Assembly: GCA_040002995.1 (NCBI GenBank)
Contig: JBDUDK010000056.1
Span: 1-20,325, forward strand
Length of the DNA: 20,325 bases
Direction of reading: 5' to 3'
From: JBDUDK01 sp040002995
GTDB taxonomy: Bacteria > Actinomycetota > Acidimicrobiia > Acidimicrobiales > Ilumatobacteraceae
Numbering within the stretch: the first letter of the stretch is position 1; each line of letters starts with the position of its first letter. Shown piece after piece: positions 6,232-16,238 of the stretch. The translations under genes and the position numbers were made by a program. The notes below the pieces were generated by a model. The model made no database searches and was not told the origin of the DNA. It saw only the letters and a program-made list of their open reading frames with translations.

Positions 6232-9105
6232 ATGCCCCTGACACCGCCGGTCGATGAACTCGCCGCCGCACGCGCCTACATCCGCCTGTTGCTCGAAGCC
6301 CAAAGATTGGCGGGGCTCGGCAGCTGGAAGCTGGACGTCGCCTCGGGCACCGTGGAGTGGTCGAGCGAGGCGTATCGGATCTTCGGTCTCGAGCCCGACG
6401 CCTTCGCACCGACGCGCGAGCGTGTCTTTGCGTTGTTTCACGAGGCAGATCTGCCACGCCTCGAGGCAGGTTCGAACTCGAGCATGAAGACGGGTGAGCC
6501 GTTCCAGTTCCGCGGCCGTATTCGCCGTCCCAACGGAGAAGTCCGGTGGGTCGAGACCATCGCTGTTCCCTCGATCGTCGATGGCGTCCTGGTGGGTCTG
6601 GTTGGCATCTTCAGCGACGTAACCGAGCGAGAGTCCTCCATCGCGAACCTTCGCGAGAGCGAGGCGCGGTACAAGATGATCGTCGAGACGGCGAATGACG
6701 CGATATGGGTCGTCGACGCCAACGGTGTCACGACCTTCGCCAACGAGCGGTTAGCGATCCTGCTCGGCCGACCCATCGATGAGCTTGTCGGCACTCCGGT
6801 CTCCGCCTTTCACGACGAGGAAGGCACGACGCTCTCAACCGAGAGCTTCGCGGTGCTGCGCGAGGGACGTTCAAATCGTCTCGACTTTCGGTTTGTGCGT
6901 CCCGACGGGTCTGAGATCTGGACACTCATCAGCGCGGCGCCGATCCTCGATGCGCACGGCCAGTACACGGGGGCGCTCGCGATGCTGACCGACATCACCG
7001 AGCGGCACTCGGCCGAGATGGAGCTGCGCAGCAGTCAGAGCCGCCTCACCGAAGCACAGCGGATGGCGCGACTCGCCAACTGGAGCATCGACCGGACGAC
7101 GGGCAATGTCACCTGCTCTGACGAGCTCTTCGAGATGCTCGGTGTCGACCCCGCGGTCGGCGTCGCCAGTCTCGAGCGCTTCATGCTGCTCGTGCACCCC
7201 GACGATCTCTCCCGCGGCGAGGCCTTCCTGCGCCACGTCAACGGTGAGTCCCTCCCCACCGCTGACGAGCTCAGGATCATTACGCCGGCCGGCCAGCAGA
7301 AGTGGCTCTCGCTGAGCGTCACCCCAGTCGTAGACGAGGCGGGCCGGGTGACGGAGATGCAGGGGATCGTGCAGGACATCAGTGAGCGCAGGGCGGCGCA
7401 AGGCGAACTCGCCCATCTCGCTCTGCACGACAAGCTCACCGGCCTTCCCAACCGGGTCCTTTTCAATGATCGCCTGGGCCATGCACTCATCCGACGGAAT
7501 GGCTCCGTCTCGGTGCTGCTTCTCGACCTCGACGGCTTCAAGGCCATCAACGACAGCCTTGGATACGCGGCCGGCGACGCGCTCCTCGTCACCGTCGCCA
7601 AACGAATGGCGAACGCCCTTCGTTCCATCGACACTGTCGCCCGGTTTGGTGGTGACGAGTTCACGGTTCTTCTCGACGATGCCGGCGATGAGGAGGCTCG
7701 GCAGACGTCGGAACGGTTGCTCTTGTCCCTCGCCGCTCCCATCGAGCTCAACGGGCGAATGGTTCGCGCCCAAGCCAGCATCGGTTACGCGGTCGGAGCG
7801 GGCGACGAGCAGAATGCCGATGATCTCGTGCGCGACGCCGACGCCGCCATGTTCGTGGCGAAAGGAAAGGGCGGCAACCGCTACGAGGCGTTCGACACTT
7901 CGATGCACGCGGCGGTGGTGGCGCGTCTCGCCCTTGAATGCGACATCCGCTCGGCGAAGCTCGGTACTGAGATGACGTTGCACTACCAGCCGATCGTCGA
8001 TCTGGATGACGGTCACCTCGCCGGCTTCGAGGCCTTGCTGCGCTGGAACCATCCGCAGCGGGGCATGTTGTCGCCGGCGGACTTCGTTCCCATTGCCGAG
8101 TCGATCGGCGCGATCGTGCCGATCGGCCGCTGGGTCGTCGAAGAGGCCTGCCGCCAAGCAAGTGAGTGGCGCGATCGCTACCCGAAGGTCGACGCGTTCT
8201 CGATGAGCGTCAACGTGTCGGCGCGCCAACTTGCCGATCCCGGCATAGTCGACGACGTCGCCCACGCCCTGAGGAGCAGCGGTCTCGATCCCGCTTGCCT
8301 GACGTTGGAGATCACCGAGACGATGATCCTGGCGGATGAAGAGGAAGTGCACGAGCGCCTGCTGGAGCTCAAGAAGCTCGGCGTCCGCATCTCAGTGGAT
8401 GACTTCGGAACGGGCTATTCGTCGCTTGGTCACCTCGACCGGTTCCCCATCGACGAACTAAAGATCGATCGGTCCTTCGTCGCCAGCCTCGGCGAGGACT
8501 CGCCGGACTCTGGCGTCGCGCTCGCTGTGATTCTTCTCGCTCGGAGCCTGCGCGTCGACGTCGTGGCCGAGGGAATCGAGCGCAAAGACCAGTTGATCGA
8601 ACTCCGCCGCTCGGCCTGCGGCAAGGGCCAGGGCTACTACCTCTGGAGGCCGATGGACGCCCAATCGGTCGAGGCCCTGTTGCTCGAGGGCGGGATGTCG
8701 GCTCTGCCGGCGCTGCCGCCTCGGGTGGTGCTGATCGTCGACGATGACGACGACCTGCTGCGCTCAACGGGTCGACTTCTCCGTGGCGCAGGCATCCACG
8801 CCATCGAAGCGCGCACCGCCCTCGAGGGCCTCCGCCTGGCGGGCATCACCCGACTCGACGCCGTGATCTTGGACATCCACCTTCCCGACATCGACGGCTT
8901 CGAGATGTTCCGCCGTCTCGAGGAACAGTTCCACGGAGAGGTTCCGGTTCTTTACATCTCCGGGGTCGCCTTCGCCGTGGAAGATCGAATTCGCGGCCTC
9001 AACCTCGGCGCCGCCGCGTACCTGACCAAGCCGGTGGCTCCAGAGGAACTTCTCGCCGTGCTGGGTTCGATCCTACGAAGGAAACAATCCAGTCACGCCC
9101 GATGA
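6232..9105 (+). CDS. PAS-PAS-PAS-GGDEF-EAL-receiver c-di-GMP enzyme
   Basis: This 957-residue cytoplasmic protein has three PAS domains (about 20-135, 140-260, 265-380), each ending in a DVTERE, DITERH or DISERR signature. GGDEF follows (about 390-550; motif at 473-477, RxxD site RSID five residues before), then EAL (about 565-815; EAL at 600-602, DDFGTG from 723), then a C-terminal receiver (about 832-950; acidic residues 837-839, phosphoacceptor Asp881, Lys933). Both enzymatic halves keep their key motifs. Small departures are GY instead of GH in the GGDEF substrate region and EGIE instead of EGVE in EAL. I chose the ATG at 6232, 4 bases after the kinase stop, because it matches the spacing of the previous pair and begins at the PAS leader. 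A longer frame from 6190 would overlap the kinase and has no ribosome site. The last 13 bases overlap the end of the convergent HxlR gene. Confidence 0.93.
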   Translation: MPLTPPVDELAAARAYIRLLLEAQRLAGLGSWKLDVASGTVEWSSEAYRIFGLEPDAFAPTRERVFALFHEADLPRLEAGSNSSMKTGEPFQFRGRIRRPNGEVRWVETIAVPSIVDGVLVGLVGIFSDVTERESSIANLRESEARYKMIVETANDAIWVVDANGVTTFANERLAILLGRPIDELVGTPVSAFHDEEGTTLSTESFAVLREGRSNRLDFRFVRPDGSEIWTLISAAPILDAHGQYTGALAMLTDITERHSAEMELRSSQSRLTEAQRMARLANWSIDRTTGNVTCSDELFEMLGVDPAVGVASLERFMLLVHPDDLSRGEAFLRHVNGESLPTADELRIITPAGQQKWLSLSVTPVVDEAGRVTEMQGIVQDISERRAAQGELAHLALHDKLTGLPNRVLFNDRLGHALIRRNGSVSVLLLDLDGFKAINDSLGYAAGDALLVTVAKRMANALRSIDTVARFGGDEFTVLLDDAGDEEARQTSERLLLSLAAPIELNGRMVRAQASIGYAVGAGDEQNADDLVRDADAAMFVAKGKGGNRYEAFDTSMHAAVVARLALECDIRSAKLGTEMTLHYQPIVDLDDGHLAGFEALLRWNHPQRGMLSPADFVPIAESIGAIVPIGRWVVEEACRQASEWRDRYPKVDAFSMSVNVSARQLADPGIVDDVAHALRSSGLDPACLTLEITETMILADEEEVHERLLELKKLGVRISVDDFGTGYSSLGHLDRFPIDELKIDRSFVASLGEDSPDSGVALAVILLARSLRVDVVAEGIERKDQLIELRRSACGKGQGYYLWRPMDAQSVEALLLEGGMSALPALPPRVVLIVDDDDDLLRSTGRLLRGAGIHAIEARTALEGLRLAGITRLDAVILDIHLPDIDGFEMFRRLEEQFHGEVPVLYISGVAFAVEDRIRGLNLGAAAYLTKPVAPEELLAVLGSILRRKQSSHAR

Positions 9106-9605
9106 GCGGATTGGGAGAATCGACCGGTAGCCACGGCGCGCTCGCGGAGCCGGTCGGGATAGCCGGGACCGAGAGAACTCCGGACCTCGTGTACCTCGAG
9201 CGGCTCACCGCAGTGTGAACACACCACCGTGGCCGTGGTGTCGTGGTCACACGCGACGTGGTGCAGGACGAGCGGCGCCCCCTTTCCGCCGTCGAGCCAG
9301 CGATCGCCCCACGTGACCATCGCCGCGAGCACCGGCCAGAAGGCGCGGCCCTTCTCGGTGAGCAAGTACTCGAAGCGAGGCGGGTGCTCCGAGTACTGCA
9401 CTCGTTCGAGCAGGCCTTCATCGACGAGGCGGACAAGGCGCTGACTGAGCACATTGCGGCCGATGCTCAGCGCGCTCTGGAAGTCGTCGAACCGCCGCAC
9501 GCCGTAGAAGGCTTCCCTCAGCACGAGCGGTGTCCACCAGTCACCGACGATGTCGACCGTACGCGCGATCGAGCAGGGCCAGCGGGCAAAAGGCGTGCGC
9601 TTCAC
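9093..9605 (-). CDS. HxlR-family winged-helix regulator
   Basis: This is a 170-residue regulator with the typical HxlR N-terminus. Cys11 is followed by SIARTVDIVGDWWTPLVLRE, then FDDFQ, a recognition helix near NVLSQRLVRLVDEGLLER and a wing ending in RFEYLLTEKG. An N-terminal cysteine at this place acts as a redox or electrophile sensor in some HxlR members. The C-terminal extension carries a CSHCGEPL pair of cysteines that could bind metal or form a disulfide. The GTG start overlaps the stop of the SRPBCC gene by 4 bases, so the two are translationally coupled. Its 3' end overlaps the convergent c-di-GMP gene by 13 bases. It probably controls its own operon and the divergent oxidoreductase operon; ligand unknown. 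Confidence 0.92.
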   Translation of the reverse strand: MKRTPFARWPCSIARTVDIVGDWWTPLVLREAFYGVRRFDDFQSALSIGRNVLSQRLVRLVDEGLLERVQYSEHPPRFEYLLTEKGRAFWPVLAAMVTWGDRWLDGGKGAPLVLHHVACDHDTTATVVCSHCGEPLEVHEVRSSLGPGYPDRLRERAVATGRFSQSAHRA

Positions 9606-10108
9606 GACTCAAGCGTCTCCTTGATGCCACGAAGATTCGCCTCCATGTTGGCGCGGTGCTCGCCGAGGCGCCGTTGCAGGATTTTGGTCTCTTTGTCGGG
9701 CATCGCGTCGATGGCGAGGTTGATCCCACTTCGGGCGGGCCCCATCTGCATCCATTGCGTGACTCGAGTTCCGCTCCCCTCGGCAGTCAGCGTGAATCGC
9801 CATCGCGCCGCGGGATCGTCAGGGTCTCCAACCACGTAGCCGAACTCACGCGGGCAGTCGAAGTGGGAGATCGTGCAGGTCGTTTCCCATTCGCCGATCG
9901 CCGGGTGGTGGTTTCGACCGCGGAAGCGCGCACCAACCCTAGGAACGGCGTCATCATCGAGCCACTCGCCCCCTTTGAACTCGGAGCTGAAGCGGGCGGG
10001 CAACTGGATGTCGGACACCATCGTCCACACCGCCTCCGGAGACGCGTGGATGAGCAGATCGACCTCCGTGCTGGGGCAATCGCTGTAGCGCAACTCCGGC
10101 GCGCTCAT
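9602..10108 (-). CDS. SRPBCC (START-like) ligand-binding protein
   Basis: This 168-residue protein has the SRPBCC helix-grip pattern. The early strand STEVDLLIHASPEAVWTMVSD is the common SRPBCC opening, and WETTCTISHFDCPREFGYVV with WRFTLTAEGSGTRVTQWMQM forms the strands lining a hydrophobic cavity. A C-terminal helix ends in the segment before ETLES. Such proteins bind or act on small hydrophobic molecules; no catalytic residues can be assigned. A longer open frame from 10222 exists, but homology-like sequence starts only at the ATG at 10108, which has a GGGGC stretch upstream. It is the first gene of a two-gene operon with HxlR, with a GTGA overlap. SRPBCC-HxlR pairs are common in actinobacteria. 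Confidence 0.85.
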   Translation of the reverse strand: MSAPELRYSDCPSTEVDLLIHASPEAVWTMVSDIQLPARFSSEFKGGEWLDDDAVPRVGARFRGRNHHPAIGEWETTCTISHFDCPREFGYVVGDPDDPAARWRFTLTAEGSGTRVTQWMQMGPARSGINLAIDAMPDKETKILQRRLGEHRANMEANLRGIKETLES

Positions 10109-10129
10109 GACTGCCCCGACACTAGGGCC

Positions 10130-10154
10130 AGTAGGTTCACTAGCGCAACTCACT
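10130..10154. promoter_or_regulatory. Candidate operator dyad between HxlR/SRPBCC and LLM operons
   Basis: AGTAGGTT (10130-10137) and AACTCACT (10147-10154) form an inverted repeat matching at 6 of 8 positions with a 9-base spacer. They sit midway in the 82-base divergent region 10109-10190. The direct repeat CACTAG at 10120-10125 and 10138-10143 overlaps it. The size and location suit a winged-helix dimer such as the adjacent HxlR protein acting on both promoters. Confidence 0.35.
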
Positions 10155-10164
10155 CTGCTACTGT
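10136..10164 (+). promoter_or_regulatory. Possible sigma70-like promoter for LLM-Mo-CrcB operon
   Basis: TTCACT (10136-10141) and TACTGT (10159-10164) are separated by 17 bases. That is the right spacing for a housekeeping promoter, though the -10 match is poor. It would place the transcript start about 20 bases upstream of the ATG at 10191, leaving room for the GGGAGG ribosome site. The proposed dyad operator overlaps this promoter. Confidence 0.25.
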
Positions 10165-10177
10165 CCCAAAAAACTTC

Positions 10178-10183
10178 GGGAGG
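10178..10183 (+). promoter_or_regulatory. Ribosome binding site fixing LLM oxidoreductase start
   Basis: GGGAGG lies 7 bases before the ATG at 10191. It supports that start over the longer frame opening at 10107, which would run antisense through the SRPBCC start and add residues with no family resemblance. Confidence 0.75.
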
Positions 10184-10190
10184 TTCGCGC

Positions 10191-11245
10191 ATGCGGGTGG
10201 CGATTGGCGCTGTCGTAGCCACACGGGAGGACGTGGAGTACGTCGTCGAAGCCGAGCGCGTCGGTGTTAGCTCAGTTTGGGTTCCGGAGGCATGGGGACA
10301 GGACGCGTTGACACCGCTGGCCTATCTCGCCGCGGTGACCACGAAGATCAAGCTCGCGACGGGCATCGCGCAGATCGGAGCCAGGACCCCGGCGATGCTG
10401 GCCATGTCGGCGATGTCGATGCAGCTGCTGTCGGGCGGTCGCTTCCTACTCGGTCTGGGCACGAGTGGGCCGCAGGTGATGGAGGGCTGGCACGGAGTCC
10501 GGCACCGTTCGCCGATCTCCGCCACACGCGAGACGATCGAGATCGTGCGCGCCGTCGCCCGTGGTGATCGACTCAGCCATGTCGGTGACACGTATCAACT
10601 ACCGCTAGCCGAGGGCCCCGGTAAGGCGCTGCGCTCGATGATGGCTCCTGTCGAAGTGCCGATCTACGTCGCGGCCCTCGGACCAAGAAACCTCGAACTC
10701 ACCGGTGAGCTCGCCGACGGGTGGATCGGTAACGCGTTCATTCCCGAGCACGCGGACGCCTTCCTTGAATCGCTCTCGGTCGGAGCGGCCAGCGCCGGGC
10801 GAACCCTCGCCGACCTCGACCTGGTCATCCCCGCCGCTGTCGAGTTCACCGACGACGTCGACGAGGCGGCCCAACGACACGCGCGGGGTTACGCCTTCAC
10901 GATTGGCGCTATGGGTTCAAAGGACAAGAACTTCTACAACGCCGCGTTCACCCGCCAAGGCTTCGGTGACGACATCCGCGCCGTTCAAGACCTGTGGCTC
11001 AGCGGACACCGCGAGGAGGCCGCCGCGCGCGTGCCCGTCGAGCTCGGTCTCAATACGAACCTCCTCGGTACTGCCGCCATGATCAAGGACCGCCTCAGGC
11101 TCTACCGCGATGCGGGAATTACGACGATCCAGGCGAAGCTCGCCGGAGACCGTCAGAACCGCGTCGAGACCGCGGCCGAACTCATCGAACTCGTTGATGA
11201 ACTCAACGCCGAAACCCCGCTCGCATCCACAACCAGGAGAAAACC

Positions 11246-11249
<4 letters not shown>
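10191..11249 (+). CDS. Luciferase-like (LLM class) oxidoreductase, probably F420-dependent
   Basis: This 352-residue protein folds as a luciferase-like TIM barrel. Visible landmarks are the opening MRVAIGAVV strand, VSSVWVPEAWGQDALTPLAYLAAVT, KIKLATGIAQIGARTP, the SGGRFLLGLGTSGPQVMEGWHG cofactor-loop region, VPIYVAALGPRNLELTGELADGW and a C-terminal NLLGTAAMIKDRLRLYRDAG. The GTSGPQVxEGWHG stretch resembles, from memory, the mycobacterial Rv3520c-type group annotated as F420-dependent. Flavin use cannot be excluded, and the substrate is unknown. It is the first gene of an operon. Its stop overlaps the ATG of the molybdopterin enzyme (ATGA), which suggests the two act on the same compound or electron flow. 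Divergent HxlR may regulate it. Confidence 0.9.
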
Positions 11250-13516
<2,267 letters not shown>

Positions 13517-13523
13517 CGCCGGC

Positions 13524-13985
13524 ATGTCGCACGGACTCCCCATTGATCCCGATCTCGCGCCCCCCGCGCGCGCGTTTCGAAGGACTGAGCCATCAGTACT
13601 CGCCGCGATCGGGCTCGGCGGCGCGTTGGGGGCGCCCGCCCGCTACGGCGTCGCCCAGCTGATTCACGCCGCGCCCGGCACGTTTCCGTGGGCGACGTTC
13701 TGGACGAACATCACAGGTAGCTTCGCGCTCGGCCTGGTTCTCGCCCTCCTCCTCGAACGCTTCCCACCTACTCGGTACCTGCGCCCGTTCGTCGCCACCG
13801 GCTTCCTTGGTGCGTACACGACGTACTCCACGTTCGCCGTGGAGACCGACCTGTTGATCAAAGACGGTCACGCCGTGATCGGCATCGTCTATACGGGCGT
13901 CAGCCTGCTCACCGGATTCCTCGCGGTGTGGCTCGGCATCTCCGCCGCGAGCGTCCTTCCGCGCGCTGAAAGGCATACGGCGTGA
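13524..13985 (+). CDS. crcB: CrcB/Fluc fluoride channel, subunit 1
   Basis: This is a 153-residue four-helix membrane protein of the Fluc family, which exports fluoride as an antiparallel dual-topology dimer. Key segments are GALGAPARYG, the WATFWTNITGSFALG helix with its polar Asn, and GFLGAYTTYSTF. In the last, the first of the two pore phenylalanines is Tyr101 and the second is Phe104. About 30 extra N-terminal residues precede the first helix. The start ATG lies 7 bases after the stop of the molybdenum enzyme; a longer open frame from 13329 lies inside that gene and is not credible. The next crcB starts in its stop codon (GTGA overlap). Two adjacent, diverged copies suggest a heterodimer with fixed opposite topologies. 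No fluoride riboswitch was recognised. Confidence 0.92.
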   Translation: MSHGLPIDPDLAPPARAFRRTEPSVLAAIGLGGALGAPARYGVAQLIHAAPGTFPWATFWTNITGSFALGLVLALLLERFPPTRYLRPFVATGFLGAYTTYSTFAVETDLLIKDGHAVIGIVYTGVSLLTGFLAVWLGISAASVLPRAERHTA

Positions 13986-14356
13986 GCCCGCTCGCGTGGC
14001 TGGCGTTTATCGCGGCCGGTGCCATCGGCGCGCCCGTGCGTTACCTCGTCGATTTCGCAATCTCGGACCGCGTGAGGGGCAAGACGCCATGGGGCACGCT
14101 CGTCGTGAACGTCTCTGGGTCGTTGGTTCTCGGGGTGCTCACGGGCCTCGCGCTCTACCACGGCTTTCCGAACACCTCGAGAATCGTGTTGGGCACGGGG
14201 TTCTGCGGCGCCTATACGACGTTCTCCACGTTCACGTTCGAGACGGTCCGCCTCGCCGGGGAGGGCGTCTCGCGAGAAGCGGTTGGCAATGCTCTCCTTA
14301 CGGGGTTTGGGTGTGCAGGCGCGGCTGCGCTCGGCCTGCTCATCGCTGCTGTCTAA
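13982..14356 (+). CDS. crcB: CrcB/Fluc fluoride channel, subunit 2
   Basis: This 124-residue protein starts with GTG and has four predicted helices. It carries the standard Fluc signatures: GAPVRYLVD, PWGTLVVNVSGSLVLG with the conserved Asn, and GFCGAYTTFSTF with both pore phenylalanines (Phe81 and Phe84). It is shorter and more canonical than subunit 1. The GTG overlaps the stop of subunit 1 by four bases, so equal expression and heterodimer assembly are likely. It ends the operon that begins with the LLM oxidoreductase at 10191. Its role is to lower cytoplasmic fluoride. Its position behind two redox enzymes, with no gap for a separate promoter, is unusual. Confidence 0.93.
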   Translation: MSPLAWLAFIAAGAIGAPVRYLVDFAISDRVRGKTPWGTLVVNVSGSLVLGVLTGLALYHGFPNTSRIVLGTGFCGAYTTFSTFTFETVRLAGEGVSREAVGNALLTGFGCAGAAALGLLIAAV

Positions 14357-14394
14357 TTGGGGCGAGTAGATGACTGAGTAATCCCGCTCACCAA
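14357..14394 (+). terminator. Weak possible stem-loop after crcB pair
   Basis: TTGG (14357-14360) plus GAG (14364-14366) can pair with CTC (14387-14389) plus CCAA (14391-14394), leaving unequal internal loops and a 20-base loop. There is no T-run after it. It lies in the 54-base gap between crcB and the methyltransferase and may mark the end of the operon, but the pairing is short. Confidence 0.2.
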
Positions 14395-14399
14395 GGGGT

Positions 14400-14405
14400 A
14401 GGAGG
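14400..14405 (+). promoter_or_regulatory. Strong ribosome binding site for GTG-start methyltransferase
   Basis: AGGAGG, the full consensus, is 5 bases before the GTG at 14411. It makes that GTG the clear choice of start for the methyltransferase. Confidence 0.8.
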
Positions 14406-14410
14406 CAAGG

Positions 14411-15175
14411 GTGACGTCGCCCGCCGCCATTTTCGACCGGCCCAGCGTGTGGCGGGCCGACGAGATTCTGCGATCCGGTCTGGCCGGCCAGGCTCGGATG
14501 ATCGCGGCGTCGCCGGGGCCCGGCTTTCCGCTGACGCTCGAACGTCTCGTGACGCTGACGCATGTCGCGCCGGGGCAGCGAGTCGTCGACATCGGGAGTG
14601 GGTTGGGCGGGGCGACGGTGTGGTTGGCCGAGGCGTCGGGAGCCGATGTCACCGGCGTCGAACCAGTGCGTTCCTGCCGGAAGGCGTCTCGTCGCCTGTT
14701 CCCGTCTCTCAACGTGGCCGATGCGAGCCTCGAGACGATGTCGCCGTGCCAAGACGACTTCATCGATGTCGTCACGGCCCTTGGCGTGATCTCGCTCGCC
14801 ACCGTGCCAGCCCGCGCGGTGGCCGGCCTGGTCGAGCTGGTGCGTCCGTCCGGCTACATCGCCGTCGTCGATCTTGTGGCCACTCGGCGTAACTTTCGGT
14901 GCGGCCCGAACAACTTTGTGACCTCGCGGAGCCTGGAGCGTCTCTTCGAACGCGCCGGAGCCGACGTGGTGTGTCTCCAACCGACGCCGGCGACACCGTC
15001 GAAATGGGCCGACGTTGATGAGGCCACGACGGCGGCCGTGGCTACCCGTCACGCCGGGGAGGCTGCCTTCGAAGATTGGAGGCGCGATCGCGAGACTCTG
15101 CTCGCGCTTCAGGACGCTGCGCTGGTCCGGCCCGCAATCGTGATCGCGATGAGGCGGTCTAACTCGTCGAGCTGA
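14411..15175 (+). CDS. Class I SAM-dependent methyltransferase
   Basis: This 254-residue enzyme starts at a GTG with a perfect AGGAGG ahead of it. The SAM-binding motif I is VVDIGSGLGG at residues 58-67, followed by an acidic motif II region (VTGVEPV) and a motif near DDFIDVVTALGVIS. The overall pattern matches the small-molecule methyltransferase group (methyltransferase domain 11/25). The first 50 residues form helices that would cap the active site. The acceptor cannot be inferred. It is separated from the crcB pair by 54 bases, so it may have its own promoter. Its stop is 6 bases from the convergent DUF2330 gene. It is cytoplasmic, with no signal peptide. Confidence 0.88.
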   Translation: MTSPAAIFDRPSVWRADEILRSGLAGQARMIAASPGPGFPLTLERLVTLTHVAPGQRVVDIGSGLGGATVWLAEASGADVTGVEPVRSCRKASRRLFPSLNVADASLETMSPCQDDFIDVVTALGVISLATVPARAVAGLVELVRPSGYIAVVDLVATRRNFRCGPNNFVTSRSLERLFERAGADVVCLQPTPATPSKWADVDEATTAAVATRHAGEAAFEDWRRDRETLLALQDAALVRPAIVIAMRRSNSSS

Positions 15176-15181
15176 GTCAGA

Positions 15182-16204
15182 TCACGCGGCGGCGGGAGGT
15201 CGGCGCCGTCGTGTTGGGGCCACCAAGAGGACTGCGGTGACCGTGGCGACTGCCACCAACGACCACCCGGCCCACGCCGCGACACTCGAACTCTTGTGCA
15301 TCATGATGAGCGGCCGGGCGCCGGGCTCGTTGATTGACAAGTCGCCCGTGAGCTGGCCGGCGGAGCTGTTGATGGCGAGGTAGGTCAGCCACATGTTGTT
15401 CGGCACCCAAGACATGCCTTTGTCCGACCGAAGATCGGTGAGGAGGGCATCCGCAGCAGGTTCGCTGCGCTCCAGCCTGGGACCAAACGTCGCGCTGATG
15501 GCGGGCTTCGTGTCGGTGAGGAGGAAGACGTCGGCAGCCACGATCTCTTCGGCAGGTTTGGCTGCGGCGAGGATGCGCAGCGGCACCCACGGATGCGAGA
15601 CGGGGATCGTGATGTGGATCGGGATCCCGTCGCCTCCGTTGAGCCCCGAAGCCTGAGCGGCCTCGGTGTCAAAGCGGGCGACCATGAAGTATGGCGATTG
15701 GTCCGAGTAGTACGTGAGAACGGAGACGGTGTCGCCGGGGAGGTCGAACCCGTTGCTGTTGGCCCAGTCGAACACCGACTGGCCACCCCCTTTGAGCACA
15801 GCGATCTCGAGCGAGTCGATGCGCGTCCGCAACAAGACAGACGCGGCCGTCGATGCTGCCGCGGTAGTGGCCGCGGCTGAGGCTTCCGCCGCGAACGGAG
15901 GGTTCACTTCGCGTTCGAGGCGCTGCAGCGTCCAGTCGCCGCCGCGCTCGACCTTGGTCGGTTCGCCGGGCAGCGGCACGATGGAGCCGAACGCCACCGG
16001 CGTGCCGGAGAATGAAAAGCTCGTGATGTAGTGCTCGAGTCCGTCGTGATAGGCGGCCAACGTCGTCGTCCGTTCGAGATCGACGGCACCGTTTGGCGCG
16101 ACCAGAAATCCACAGCCCCACGCGGGAACCGCTCCGAGTGCGACCACTCCGATTGTCACGGCCCCAACAACGGTCATTGACGCGAGCGTGAGTCTTCTCA
16201 CCAT
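15182..16204 (-). CDS. DUF2330 exported, membrane-anchored protein
   Basis: This 340-residue protein has an N-terminal signal sequence (MVRRLTLASMTVVGAVTIGV, then an AVPAWGCGF cleavage region). The DUF2330 pattern follows: a cysteine right after the signal, ERTTTLAAYHDGLEHYITSF, a GSIVPLPGEPTKVERG proline-rich segment and a YYSDQSPYFMVARF strand. It ends in a hydrophobic helix (AAWAGWSLVAVATVTAVLLV) and an arginine-rich tail, so it should sit outside the cell held by one helix. An Ala/Thr-rich run lies around residues 109-130. The ATG at 16204 is preceded by GGGGG and preferred over an in-frame TTG four codons upstream. The biochemical role of the family is unknown. It is divergent from the GH13 gene and convergent with the methyltransferase. 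Confidence 0.85.
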   Translation of the reverse strand: MVRRLTLASMTVVGAVTIGVVALGAVPAWGCGFLVAPNGAVDLERTTTLAAYHDGLEHYITSFSFSGTPVAFGSIVPLPGEPTKVERGGDWTLQRLEREVNPPFAAEASAAATTAAASTAASVLLRTRIDSLEIAVLKGGGQSVFDWANSNGFDLPGDTVSVLTYYSDQSPYFMVARFDTEAAQASGLNGGDGIPIHITIPVSHPWVPLRILAAAKPAEEIVAADVFLLTDTKPAISATFGPRLERSEPAADALLTDLRSDKGMSWVPNNMWLTYLAINSSAGQLTGDLSINEPGARPLIMMHKSSSVAAWAGWSLVAVATVTAVLLVAPTRRRRPPAAA

Positions 16205-16238
16205 GGCGACCCCCAAGCGATTGCGTGTGGGGTTCAGA

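Noticed and set aside
6871..8352. A 493-residue open frame on the minus strand
   Set aside because: It lies wholly antisense to the PAS-PAS-PAS-GGDEF-EAL gene, which has clear conserved motifs. Long antisense frames are expected at this GC content, and its translation shows no recognisable domain.
10107..10190. N-terminal extension of the LLM oxidoreductase
   Set aside because: The ATG at 10191 has GGGAGG at proper spacing and begins the family-like sequence; the extension covers the divergent promoter region.
10109..10190. Fluoride riboswitch ahead of the operon containing crcB
   Set aside because: I looked for the crcB-motif conserved segments in this gap and before 13524 and found none; the second gap has only 7 bases.
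9602..10222. SRPBCC protein starting at 10222
   Set aside because: The first 38 residues would lie across the intergenic region and the start of the LLM gene, and do not look like the family; the ATG at 10108 fits better.
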